Positions 51,706 through 60,151 of a stretch of DNA of 64,000 nucleotides are shown here, piece by piece. Within the stretch, counting starts at the first letter, position 1; each line of letters starts with the position of its first letter. The stretch lies in the NCBI RefSeq assembly GCF_050916235.1, contig NZ_CP104854.1:1798001-1862000 (forward strand), read 5' to 3'. A model generated the notes under the pieces. The model searched no databases and was not told the origin of the DNA. It saw only the letters and a list, made by a program, of their open reading frames with translations. The position numbers and the translations under genes were made by a program. This stretch comes from Maridesulfovibrio sp050916235 (lineage in GTDB: Bacteria; Desulfobacterota; Desulfovibrionia; Desulfovibrionales; Desulfovibrionaceae).

Positions 51706-53031
51706 ATGAGCGAACCTTTCAAGGACGCGGTGGGAATCTGCAAGACCATCATGCGTAACGGCTATGATGCTTATATTATTAACGAAAGACTTCAAAAGCT
51801 GACCATTGATGATAAGGGTCAGGAAATTGAACTGGATATTTCCACCGAACTTGATTTCAAGGGGCTGTCCAAGCTGTTTCCCAGCATCCAGCCTTCCGAG
51901 CGGTCTGAAATCGCTGCTGTATTGAATGAAGGAGGAAACACCTTCCTTTTCTACACTTCCGAGACCAGCAACTCCTCCCACCCGGAAGAGTGCGTGTCCC
52001 GTATGACCCCGCGCCTGCTCAAGGCTCTGGAAAAACAGCACGAGATTCCCCTGTCTGCGGCCTGCCCCTACATCCCCAAAGCCAAAGACCCGTATGAAGG
52101 TTTTGCCGAGCTGAGCAGCGGCGAAGTCCGTTTGCTGGGCATTCCCGACCAGACCCTCAAAAAAGATTACCTCATGGGCATCAGGGCCCTGCGTTTTGCA
52201 GCAAACTACAACCTGCCCATTGAAACAAATACCAAAATAGCCATTATCCGTTCTTCCAAGCGTATACTGGACTATGTTCCCGTTCCCGAAATCATGGATG
52301 AGTGGCGCAAGGTTGAAGCCGAGAACATGTACGTTTTCGTCTCCCTGCTCTTTGAAACCATGCTTCTGCACGGTCTCATCCCCGAAATCGCAGCGCTGTC
52401 CCGCCTGACTCAGGTGAAGAACAGCAAAACCGGCGAACTTGAGGACGTTTTCACCCATACCCTCGACGTCATGCGCCTTTACCCCGAAGAACTGCCCTAC
52501 GACTGGTTCGGCGTGGTAGCCTGCATGTTCCACGATGTAGGCAAGCTCTACACCGCTGAAGAAGTAAACGGCGAATGGCAGTTCCTGCAGCATCACCGTG
52601 TAGGCTCCAAGGTTACCAGAAAGATCCTGACCCGCCTGAACTTCCCGCAGGAAGACGTGGATCTGATCTGCGATCTGGTACGCCATCACATGCGTTTCCA
52701 TTTCATGCTTACCGATAAGGGTATCCGCAAATTCAAGGCAATTGACGAATATCCGCGTCTTATCGAAATGGTTCGTGCCGACATCAAGGCCCGCAGCACC
52801 ACCTACAAGGAATTCAACCACAACCTCAAGATGCTCGAACGCGCCGACATACCCGAAGAAGCTCTTGATCCGTTTCTCAACGGTAACGAGATCATGCAGC
52901 ATACCGGCCTCAACCCCGGTCCCGGTGTCGGTATCATCCGTGAGTCCCTGCTCAAGGCCCAGATCGCCGGAGAAGTGACCAGCATGGAGGAAGCCATTGA
53001 GTACGTTATAGCTCAGGCTAAAAACGCTTAA
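51706..53031 (+). CDS. HD-domain protein derived from a CCA-adding/poly(A) polymerase
   Basis: This 441-residue soluble protein has the layout of a tRNA nucleotidyltransferase. The RNA-binding middle region is recognisable (LMGIRALRFAANYNLPIETNT at about 156-177, then RILDYVPVPEIMDEWRKV), followed by an HD domain with HTLDVM (about 252) and MFHDVGKLY (about 275). The N-terminal nucleotidyltransferase head is degenerate: GGxVRD reads IINERLQ (after GYDAY) and the DxD pair reads ELDIST. It therefore probably lacks nucleotide-adding activity but keeps a possible HD phosphohydrolase. ATG 51706 follows AAGGAGA. Function unknown. Confidence 0.8.
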   Translation: MSEPFKDAVGICKTIMRNGYDAYIINERLQKLTIDDKGQEIELDISTELDFKGLSKLFPSIQPSERSEIAAVLNEGGNTFLFYTSETSNSSHPEECVSRMTPRLLKALEKQHEIPLSAACPYIPKAKDPYEGFAELSSGEVRLLGIPDQTLKKDYLMGIRALRFAANYNLPIETNTKIAIIRSSKRILDYVPVPEIMDEWRKVEAENMYVFVSLLFETMLLHGLIPEIAALSRLTQVKNSKTGELEDVFTHTLDVMRLYPEELPYDWFGVVACMFHDVGKLYTAEEVNGEWQFLQHHRVGSKVTRKILTRLNFPQEDVDLICDLVRHHMRFHFMLTDKGIRKFKAIDEYPRLIEMVRADIKARSTTYKEFNHNLKMLERADIPEEALDPFLNGNEIMQHTGLNPGPGVGIIRESLLKAQIAGEVTSMEEAIEYVIAQAKNA

Positions 53032-53040
53032 GCAGACAAG

Positions 53041-53115
53041 TGCCTCCGGCGGCCCTCCGGGGGCTTAAACCCTTTGAAAAGGGTTTAAGGATCCCAAACT
53101 TTTCTAACGTGCTTC
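53041..53115 (+). repeat. dispersed 3' repeat, family 2, copy 2
   Basis: GCCTCCGGCGG/CCGCC... and AAACCCTTTGAAAAGGGTTT segments form two adjoining hairpins just past the HD-protein stop. The first 35 bases are an exact inverted copy of 32868-32902; the second part matches 38860-38914. Confidence 0.85.
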
Positions 53116-53174
53116 GCCGCTTTGGATGACAGAATGTCATTAATGCCTTGAGGCAACTTATAATGGAAAACAAG

Positions 53175-53208
53175 ATCCCCGGTTCAGTTTGACTGAACCG
53201 GGGTTTTT
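53175..53208. terminator. bidirectional terminator between convergent genes
   Basis: CCCCGGTTCAGT pairs perfectly with ACTGAACCGGGG around TTG, followed by TTTTT on the plus strand and by a T-rich stretch on the minus. Confidence 0.92.
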
Positions 53209-53231
53209 AATTTCGAGAATGTAAGAATGGA

Positions 53232-54572
53232 TTACAGTTCGCAGATATCCATTTCCATGTCGTTGCGCAGGTGTCCCTGACCGGTGGATTCGAGCACGGC
53301 TCGCCAGTAATCGGACTTGATGTTCAGCTTCTTGCGCTTGGTGGTTACCAGATCAAGCGGCAGATGCACATAACGGGCCTGCAGGCGGCTTACCACCATA
53401 CCGGTCTTTCCGGCCATGGCCGCATGAACGGCATGCTGTCCAAGGAATCCGCAGTATACGCAATCGTTGGCATTGGCCGGAACCGAACGGATAATGTAAC
53501 TGGGGTCGATGAACTTGAGAGTTATCTCCTTCCCGACATCCTTGAAATGTTCCTTGATCCGGCGGATAATCAGGGTGCAGACATCGCACAGAACCGGGTT
53601 GCCGGAAGCATCCTTCTCGCCGGTGTATTCACACTGCTCCTGCCCGGCACCTTCTGCACAGACAATGACAGCATGCTGGCGCTCATCCAGACGTTTTTCA
53701 AGGGACCGCAACAGGCCGAACTCACCGTCGAATTCAAACGGATGTTCCGGAACAAGCACAAAGTTGACGTCCTTCAGGGCCAACGTGGACTGAGCGGCGA
53801 TAAAACCGGACTCGCGGCCCATCAGCTTGACCAGACCGACTCCGTTGACCACACCGAGTGATTCCACGTGTGCGCACTGGATAGCCTCAGTGGCCTTGTC
53901 CACAGCAGTGTCGAAGCCGAAGGACTTGGTGACAAAGTTTATATCGTTGTCGATGGTCTTGGGGACCCCGATGATGGAAATCTTGATCTTGCGCTTTTCG
54001 ATCTCGGCCACGATGTTCTTGGCCGCACGCATGGTTCCGTCACCACCGATCATGAACAGCACGGAAATATTCATGCGCTCAAGGGCATCCACAATCTCTT
54101 CGGCATCCTGCGGTCCACGTGACGAGCCGAGGATTGTTCCGCCGAACTGGTGGATATTGGCCACTTTATCCGCGGTAAGCTCAATCACGTCATGCCCGTA
54201 CTTGGGAATGAAACCCTGCAGGCCGAACTTGATACCGAGCACGGAAGGAACCTTGTAGAGGTAATGGGCTTCAAGCACAATGGAACGGATAACGTCATTG
54301 AGGCCGGGACAAAGCCCGCCGCAGGTCACGATAGCACACTTGGTCTTGGAGGGGTCGAAATAGGTAAAGGCCCGTGGCCCGGCCTTTTCGAACTCCTGAT
54401 ACACGGAGCTGTCCACGGAGGAATCCATTTCTTCCTCCGCAAGGTTAACCAGAGTACGCTCCTGATCCTCTATAAAAATACACCGCTTGAGCGGGGAAGG
54501 AATCTTGGCTTTGCCGAGAACCGGAATATCCGTGTTTATCTCTTGTTTCTTGAGCACAACTTTTTTAGGCAC
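53232..54572 (-). CDS. pfkA: 6-phosphofructokinase, ATP-type with plant-like layout
   Basis: This 446-residue phosphofructokinase (longer than the ~320 aa E. coli PfkA) resembles the plant/'X' group. Motifs: VTCGGLCPGLNDVIRSIV (about 82), IGGDGTMRAA (Gly at the ATP-specifying position), PKTIDNDI with the catalytic Asp and a Lys before it, and MGRESGFIA. It phosphorylates fructose 6-phosphate; Gly after GGD predicts ATP, not pyrophosphate, as donor, though the PKT lysine is shared with PPi enzymes. Cysteine-rich C-terminal third (CDVCTL, NDCVYCG). The start is the ATG at 54572. Confidence 0.9.
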   Translation of the reverse strand: MPKKVVLKKQEINTDIPVLGKAKIPSPLKRCIFIEDQERTLVNLAEEEMDSSVDSSVYQEFEKAGPRAFTYFDPSKTKCAIVTCGGLCPGLNDVIRSIVLEAHYLYKVPSVLGIKFGLQGFIPKYGHDVIELTADKVANIHQFGGTILGSSRGPQDAEEIVDALERMNISVLFMIGGDGTMRAAKNIVAEIEKRKIKISIIGVPKTIDNDINFVTKSFGFDTAVDKATEAIQCAHVESLGVVNGVGLVKLMGRESGFIAAQSTLALKDVNFVLVPEHPFEFDGEFGLLRSLEKRLDERQHAVIVCAEGAGQEQCEYTGEKDASGNPVLCDVCTLIIRRIKEHFKDVGKEITLKFIDPSYIIRSVPANANDCVYCGFLGQHAVHAAMAGKTGMVVSRLQARYVHLPLDLVTTKRKKLNIKSDYWRAVLESTGQGHLRNDMEMDICEL

Positions 54573-54603
54573 TTCAAACCTCCTGAATCTGGCTTAGGTC
54601 CCT

Positions 54604-55980
54604 TTATTGTCTTATCTCACCTTCAACCAGCGGCACCCACAGGGCAGGCCGGTCTGCGAGCATGCTTTCGCGCACCGGCAGTTCCATCGGGTGGTGATTG
54701 ATCTTCCCTGCTCCCGGTTCCTGCTCCCACCAGAGGTAAAAACCTTTCCCCTCTATATGGCGACAGTAAAGCAGCAGCGTTCCCTTTTTAAATACTGGAT
54801 CATAAAGCCGGAAGGAAGCCTTCCCGGCCTGATAAAGTCCTTTTCGCGGCGAGATGAGTTTCCAATCCTCAGCCTTGGCACCGGTGAACTCTTTGCCGTC
54901 CAAAGTGCTATAGTACCGGGTTTCACCGTCGAGGTCACGAACTCTGAGCAACTTTTCCTTTGCGGAATGGGAAACAATAAACATGGGCATTCCCAGATGC
55001 TCGGTTATCTTCCAACGGTCTACGCCTGTGGAATAAACCAGCGAGCCGTCCTGCTCGTAAATCCAGGAGGGCTGCTCGGCAAGGGCCTCGGATTTCCTGA
55101 CCACCGCGCGCCTGCGCAGATCCCAGTACACCTCCCTGCCGTCGTCAGTGTTCAGGCAGACCACATAACCGGCGATTCTTGCTGACCTGAACGGCCCCCC
55201 GGGCACATAGTCCGAATCCATACGGGCCATGTTCTTCATACCGGTTTTAATAATATTTCCTGAAGCTTCAACGGCGATCAGAACTCCCTGGGCCGGGGTA
55301 TAGCCAAGCAGGAGGGGGGTCCCCTCAAGCACGGAAATTTCGGACAGCGGACCGGTGGCAGGTCCGCAGCGGAGTGTGTTGAAGCTGTCTATCAGACCGA
55401 GCCAGTCACCGGTTCGCGACACGGACATCATCCTGACCGGGCCGTGCTGTACCGGTATATCTCCCGGCACCCGGGCGCATTGCTGCAAGTCGAAAACATA
55501 CAGACTGTTACCGTCGGCGGAGGTCGCAGCCAGCGTGGGACTGCCTGGGCCGTATCCCAGACTCTGCGCCCCACCGCCACCGGGGAGACGAACCTTTGCA
55601 CACCCCACCTCGCTCCAGATGCGCACAGTACCGTCATAGAGAGCGGCGGCAAGCCCTTCAGCATCACCGGCAAAAGAGGAAACTCCCCCGGCGAGAATTG
55701 GCACGGCCTGCTCTCTGGTCACTGAAATGAACAGCTTGTCCTCCAGTCCTTCAGGAGGTGCATCGTAAAGCTTGGCAGCACTTACATACTTTGTGGAAAG
55801 CAGCTTCGCGACATAGCCCTTCAGGGCTTTTGTGGTCCCTTTGTCCAGTTGGGGCGGAACCCCGATGTAGGCTTCGCCAACCCTCTCCAGGCTGGAACAG
55901 TATCCATGACCCGGCAGCCATGCAGAGAGAGCCAGTAGCGACAGGCCGCAGACCCCGGCCTTTAAATATCTAGAAATCAT
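54604..55980 (-). CDS. exported beta-propeller-like protein, unknown
   Basis: This 458-residue protein has a signal peptide (about residues 1-29, ending GYCSS region) and a series of repeated beta blades with the WD/PQQ feel (GLAAALYDGTVRIWSEV; LAATSADGNSLYVFDL; GDWLGLIDSFNTL; GREVYWDLRRRAV), so a periplasmic beta-propeller is likely. It is the last gene of the Mla operon: its ATG overlaps the DUF1992 stop (TAATG). A role with lipid transport is suggested only by context. Confidence 0.78.
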   Translation of the reverse strand: MISRYLKAGVCGLSLLALSAWLPGHGYCSSLERVGEAYIGVPPQLDKGTTKALKGYVAKLLSTKYVSAAKLYDAPPEGLEDKLFISVTREQAVPILAGGVSSFAGDAEGLAAALYDGTVRIWSEVGCAKVRLPGGGGAQSLGYGPGSPTLAATSADGNSLYVFDLQQCARVPGDIPVQHGPVRMMSVSRTGDWLGLIDSFNTLRCGPATGPLSEISVLEGTPLLLGYTPAQGVLIAVEASGNIIKTGMKNMARMDSDYVPGGPFRSARIAGYVVCLNTDDGREVYWDLRRRAVVRKSEALAEQPSWIYEQDGSLVYSTGVDRWKITEHLGMPMFIVSHSAKEKLLRVRDLDGETRYYSTLDGKEFTGAKAEDWKLISPRKGLYQAGKASFRLYDPVFKKGTLLLYCRHIEGKGFYLWWEQEPGAGKINHHPMELPVRESMLADRPALWVPLVEGEIRQ

Positions 55981-56375
55981 TAAATTTTTTCCTTGGACTT
56001 CTTGCTGTGTAAAGTTATGCGCTCGACGATGCTTTTATAATATTCGTCCTCGGCGTCAATGGAAATCTTCCTGCCCCGCATTGACCTGATCCGCTCGAAA
56101 AGCATGTTGACCTTCTGCATCTGAACGTAACGTTCCTTCTCGTCCTCCAGATGTTCCAGCAGGTCAAGGGCGGTATGTATATCCTTGCGGAGCTGCATCT
56201 CAGGGGGGAGATAACCGGCGTTCTTGAGAGCCTTATAGGCCATGCGCAGCTCCTGGGGAATCATGGAATCATCCTCGTATTCAATCGGCCTGCCCTTGCA
56301 TGGCAGGTCATCGAATTCCCCGTTGCGCTCGGCTTCCTTTATTTTGGCTTCGGCTATGGCGTGTATGAAATACAT
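55980..56375 (-). CDS. DUF1992 family protein
   Basis: This 131-residue soluble protein with the DUF1992 start (AIAEAKIKEAERNGEFDDLPCKGRPIEYED is split here at residues 7-36; key residues are the GEFDDLPxxGRP motif) and a helical coiled-coil-like remainder. The domain also occurs in DNAJC28 of animals; the function is unknown. It overlaps the downstream beta-propeller gene by one base and starts 5 bases after the lipoprotein stop, so it belongs to the Mla operon. Confidence 0.88.
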   Translation of the reverse strand: MYFIHAIAEAKIKEAERNGEFDDLPCKGRPIEYEDDSMIPQELRMAYKALKNAGYLPPEMQLRKDIHTALDLLEHLEDEKERYVQMQKVNMLFERIRSMRGRKISIDAEDEYYKSIVERITLHSKKSKEKI

Positions 56376-56380
56376 ATTAC

Positions 56381-57010
56381 CTATCTTTTATCTCCCGGAA
56401 GCAGGCCGCCCTCTCCCAGACCGTCTATCCACTGAACCGCATCATCGAGAACCTTTCCCACAGCCTGCTGTGCGGCAGTTGCAATCCCATGTCCATCCAT
56501 GGTCCCGACCGGTGCTTCAGAAGTTATTTTCCTGCGGGCCAGCAGAACTCTGCCTTCACTGTCCCAGAGGGAGAAACGCACAGAAGCGATAAACCGGTCC
56601 CCTCCATCCCTCTGCAATTCAAAAGATGTTATCTCGCCCGACAGAACCAGTGACCGTTCCAGACCAGGACGGTAAGGGGTCACGACCTCATAACTGTTCA
56701 TGCAGCCCAGAGCCGGACCGGCAGCCTGATCAAAGACTTCTGCCGGAGTACCCTCCCAGTTCCAGCGGTAGTCCGGCTTGAGCACAGGACCATTGGCAAT
56801 AATCACAGTCTCCCGATCAAGTGACGGCAGAGAGGTGAATCGCTTCAAGGCCAGTCTGGGGACACCGCTCTTCACTTTTTCGCACCCCGGACCGCAGCCC
56901 AGATTGTGCCCGACCCGCAGATAGGAAAGTTCCACGGATTTGCCGCCGATACACCCGGACAGTACAACCGATGCACCAAGAAAAGCGCACAAGATTAATT
57001 TTCTATTCAT
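56381..57010 (-). CDS. ABC-transport auxiliary lipoprotein (PqiC/LptE-like family PF03886)
   Basis: This 209-residue predicted lipoprotein has a signal ending VVLSGC (Cys20) and an ABC-type auxiliary domain (LALKRFTSLPSLDRETVIIANGP ... WNWEGTPAEVF; LVLSGEITSFELQRDGG). Such proteins sit in the outer membrane and act with MCE-type ABC systems. The start overlaps the mlaD stop by 8 bases. A glycine/cysteine-rich insert (GCGPGC, about 38-43) is unusual. It stands where mlaC is found in E. coli; no mlaC is present. Confidence 0.87.
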   Translation of the reverse strand: MNRKLILCAFLGASVVLSGCIGGKSVELSYLRVGHNLGCGPGCEKVKSGVPRLALKRFTSLPSLDRETVIIANGPVLKPDYRWNWEGTPAEVFDQAAGPALGCMNSYEVVTPYRPGLERSLVLSGEITSFELQRDGGDRFIASVRFSLWDSEGRVLLARRKITSEAPVGTMDGHGIATAAQQAVGKVLDDAVQWIDGLGEGGLLPGDKR

Positions 57011-57965
57011 GACTGGCTCCCTCCGGAGGATTAAGCACCTGCCAGGGGCGTTCCCGCAACGAACGGGCCAGACGATTCATTTCCTTTGAAAGCCGGTTGA
57101 GGTTGAGCAGGATCATTTCCAGTTCCTCCTGATCATACTGCATATTCTTCCGCAGATCCGCGGTCATACCCTCGATGCCGTCCACAGCACGCACCACCTG
57201 ACCATCCACATTATGCAGGGTGTTGCTCAAATCACCTTCAAGGGTCGAGAGCACTCCTTCGATCTTCTGCAGGGTGTCGGTAACTTCTGCGGTGAGTCTT
57301 GTTATATTCCCGGCTCCGCTCTTCATCGCGGAGGACCCTGTGCCGGACAGCCTTGACCATTCTTCCCGAAATGAGACCAGCGTTGCATTGGCCTGCAGAA
57401 TCAGCTCAGGAGCCATTTTTAGACTTTTTTCGATGTTTGACATGTTCTGAAGAGAAAAAAGCGTCTCAACCCCAATTATGAGCCTTTCAAGCTGTGGCGA
57501 CAATCTGGCCACGGCCTTACCCATTTCAGCAGCGACATCGTTCATGCTCATGGTTACTGATGCCGGGATTTCGGCTCCGGGTGCCAGCTTGTTACCGGCC
57601 TCCCCTTCAAGCTGGAGAAGGATGTAATTATCACCCACCAACCCCTTCTGGGTTACGGTGGCGACAGTACCTTCGTAAAGGGGAAAATCCTTTTCGACAT
57701 TGATGGTTACGGAAATAAGTCCCGGAGTGGCAGGATCAACGGTAATTCGTTCGACCTTTCCGACCCGCAATCCAGCATATTTCACCGGCCTGCCGGTAGT
57801 GAGATCCTTTACATTCCGGAACAGGATTCTGTATTGCGAATACTCGGAAAAAAATTCGTGCCCTCCAAGAAAGACAATGAACAACCCGAGCACGAAAAGA
57901 CCGGCCAGCACCGCCATGGCGGCCTTGACCAGATCTTTCGCTGAACTGCGTGGATTAAGAACCAT
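57003..57965 (-). CDS. mlaD: MCE-family substrate-binding protein of a lipid ABC transporter
   Basis: This 320-residue protein has one N-terminal TM (about 15-38), an MCE domain (about 45-120: YRILFRNVKDLTTGRPVKYAGLRVG; VTQKGLVGDNYILLQLEG), and a long helical C-terminal tail with heptads, ending near NRLARSLRERPWQVLNPPEG. MlaD proteins form a hexameric ring that carries phospholipid between the membranes. ATG 57965 follows GGGGAG. The long helical tail resembles Mce/PqiB-type tunnels more than short E. coli MlaD (183 aa). Confidence 0.92.
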   Translation of the reverse strand: MVLNPRSSAKDLVKAAMAVLAGLFVLGLFIVFLGGHEFFSEYSQYRILFRNVKDLTTGRPVKYAGLRVGKVERITVDPATPGLISVTINVEKDFPLYEGTVATVTQKGLVGDNYILLQLEGEAGNKLAPGAEIPASVTMSMNDVAAEMGKAVARLSPQLERLIIGVETLFSLQNMSNIEKSLKMAPELILQANATLVSFREEWSRLSGTGSSAMKSGAGNITRLTAEVTDTLQKIEGVLSTLEGDLSNTLHNVDGQVVRAVDGIEGMTADLRKNMQYDQEELEMILLNLNRLSKEMNRLARSLRERPWQVLNPPEGASHE

Positions 57966-57978
57966 ATTGCCACTCCCC

Positions 57979-58782
57979 TTATTCCCTGCTGCGGAACTTC
58001 ACCGCCCTTTCCATAGTATCATCATGCTGGGTTGGTCGGCGCTCAAGGAAATCAATCAGATAAGGATCATCAGATGTGCGCAACCCATCAAGATCTCCCT
58101 GATAAAGACACCTGCCCCCGTGCAGGACCACAACGTGATCAGCAATGTTGAACAGGCTGTCCAGATCGTGGGTCACCACCACCGTTGTAACATGAAATGT
58201 TTCTTTTAGCTTCAGGATAAGCTGATCAAGATCTGCTGCTGTAATCGGGTCCAGCCCTGAGGATGGTTCATCGCAAAGAAGTGTGGTCGGGTCCATGACC
58301 ATGGCCCGGGCCAGACCGGCCCGTTTGCGCATTCCCCCGGAAAGCTGGCTGGGGAAAAAATGCATGAAATCGCCAAGCCCGACCATGCGCAGTTTCAAAC
58401 GCACAACCTCTTCGATAATAGGGTCCGGCAGCTCTGTATGCTCCTGCAGGGGCAGGGCCACATTCTCGCCCAGGGTCAACGAACCGAGCATGGCTCCATC
58501 CTGAAAAAGAACCCCCATACGGGTGCGGATATACTTGTACTCGCTCTCATCCTTCAGGCCGGTCAGGTTTGTATCACCGAGATATATTTCGCCTGAAACC
58601 GGTGTATTCAGCCCCAGAATATGCCGAAGCAATGTGGACTTACCGCAGCCTGAGCCTCCAAGAATCACACTGATCTTGCCCGCGGGAAGCACGGCATTAA
58701 GGTTCTCCATGAGAACTTTCCCCGGATAACCGAGGCTGAGATTCTTCAGAGTTATGTCTTGTGCAATCCTTGAAAACTTCAT
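57979..58782 (-). CDS. mlaF: ABC transporter ATP-binding protein MlaF-type
   Basis: This 267-residue ATPase has Walker A GGSGCGKSTLL (about 44-54), Q-loop LFQDGAMLGSLT, signature LSGGMRKRAGLARAM, Walker B TTLLCDEPSSGLD and the H-loop VVTHDLDSLF. Together with MlaE it powers MCE-linked phospholipid transport. The start is ATG 58782; GTG 58791, which overlaps the mlaE stop, is an alternative. The next gene, mlaD, is 13 bases downstream. Confidence 0.95.
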   Translation of the reverse strand: MKFSRIAQDITLKNLSLGYPGKVLMENLNAVLPAGKISVILGGSGCGKSTLLRHILGLNTPVSGEIYLGDTNLTGLKDESEYKYIRTRMGVLFQDGAMLGSLTLGENVALPLQEHTELPDPIIEEVVRLKLRMVGLGDFMHFFPSQLSGGMRKRAGLARAMVMDPTTLLCDEPSSGLDPITAADLDQLILKLKETFHVTTVVVTHDLDSLFNIADHVVVLHGGRCLYQGDLDGLRTSDDPYLIDFLERRPTQHDDTMERAVKFRSRE

Positions 58783-58787
58783 GATGA

Positions 58788-59537
58788 TCACCGGAAAAGA
58801 AAATTGAGTGCGGTAAAGAAAAGGTCCAGCAGGATGATTACAAAGATTGAAATAACCACGGAATTGGTTGTCTTGCGTCCAACGTCAGCTGCACCTTCCC
58901 GGGCAAGGAAACCCTGCCAGCAGCCGATCACCGTGATCGCCACGGCAAACCCGCCGCTCTTGACCAGCCCGGCAATAACATCGCGCAATTGCAGAAATTC
59001 AACGGAATTATAAAAGTATGTGGTTTTGTTGATACCAAGGGCAATGGCTGAGAATGCCCCACCGGAAAAAATACCTATAAAATCGGCCCAGACGGTCAGG
59101 CAGGGAACCATGATCAGCATGGCAATGAGCTTGGGAACCACCAGAAAACGGACAGGCTCGATGCCCATAACTTCAAGGGCGTCGATTTCTTCTGAAATCT
59201 GCATGGTGGCGATTTCAGCGGTAAAGGCGGCACCGGAACGCCCGGTAACGATGATGGCTGTCAGGAGCGGCCCCAGTTCGCGGATGATGGTCACACCAAC
59301 CAGATTGGCCACGTAGCTTATGGCTCCTACTTTTTCCAGCTGCTGTGCGGATTGCAGGGCGAGAATGATCCCGGTACAGGCGGAGATCACACTTACGATG
59401 GGAATGGAATCAGCTCCGACCTGAGCAAGGTCACGATAAAGCCGCTTCCGGTAAAAGGACTTCTTCTTTCCCGGCTTCAGGCGCAGGCATCCCAGCAATC
59501 TGGAGATCATCCATGCCAGCACCTTGAATCCGTTCAT
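58788..59537 (-). CDS. mlaE: ABC transporter permease MlaE-type
   Basis: This 249-residue permease has the MlaE family features: a basic N-terminal part, then five or so TM segments with VGVTIIRELGPLLTAIIVTGRSGAAFTAEIATMQISEEIDALEVMGIEP across residues 87-135 and the long IVPCLTVWADFIGIFSGG helix. It forms the membrane core with MlaF. The stop overlaps the possible GTG start of mlaF. ATG 59537 is preceded by GGGGACAG. Confidence 0.94.
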   Translation of the reverse strand: MNGFKVLAWMISRLLGCLRLKPGKKKSFYRKRLYRDLAQVGADSIPIVSVISACTGIILALQSAQQLEKVGAISYVANLVGVTIIRELGPLLTAIIVTGRSGAAFTAEIATMQISEEIDALEVMGIEPVRFLVVPKLIAMLIMVPCLTVWADFIGIFSGGAFSAIALGINKTTYFYNSVEFLQLRDVIAGLVKSGGFAVAITVIGCWQGFLAREGAADVGRKTTNSVVISIFVIILLDLFFTALNFLFR

Positions 59538-59570
59538 ACTGTCCCCTTCACGTCATAATGACAGACGGAT

Positions 59571-59879
59571 CTACTTCATTCCGAACAGCGGCTTGACCTG
59601 AGTAAGCTTCAGCAGCCTGTCCACCTGTTCAGTCACGGCGATGATCCTGACGCTGCGCCCATCCTTGGTCAGCATCCGGCGCAGTTCAATCAGGGACGCC
59701 AGCCCGGAACTGTCCAGATATTCGAGCTCGGACAGATCCACCTGAACCTCCCCCGAAGTCTTCTGCACAAAACCGTGCAGTTCCTCGCGGAGCTGCGGTG
59801 TTCCCGTAAAATCAACTTCGCCGATTATCTTGATCAGCACGTCCTCAATGGACGACTCCATTTTCCAACCCGCACTCAT
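59571..59879 (-). CDS. STAS domain protein (MlaB-like or anti-sigma antagonist)
   Basis: This 102-residue single STAS domain protein (VLIKIIGEVDFTGTPQLREEL; VQVDLSELEYLDSSGLASLIELRR) keeps the phosphorylatable serine of anti-anti-sigma factors (S57-S58 in LDSSGLASL). ATG 59879 has AAGGAG; the frame start 60002 is unsupported. It lies 33 bases upstream of mlaE, the position of MlaB, which binds MlaF in E. coli. A PP2C phosphatase gene lies upstream, so phosphorylation control is plausible. Whether it acts on a sigma-factor system or on the transporter cannot be settled here. Confidence 0.88.
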   Translation of the reverse strand: MSAGWKMESSIEDVLIKIIGEVDFTGTPQLREELHGFVQKTSGEVQVDLSELEYLDSSGLASLIELRRMLTKDGRSVRIIAVTEQVDRLLKLTQVKPLFGMK

Positions 59880-60151
59880 ATCAACTCCTTTGCTGGTTCC
59901 CCGGTGTGCGCGGCATAGCCAGCACGAACAGCGACGAATATTCTCAGTACTGCGGGACTGAACCATCCGAACATCAAATTCAGGAAACGGATCAGCTCTC
60001 ATTTGATCTGAAACTCAAAGAAGACCTTTGATTACAGCCCGACTGTTCGGGCCGTTCAACTACCGTACATTGAGTGTTCAGACTAAACCAGTCTCATATG
60101 CAAAAGCCAGCATATCTGTATGCATTCACAACATTCATTCAGGCACAACAA

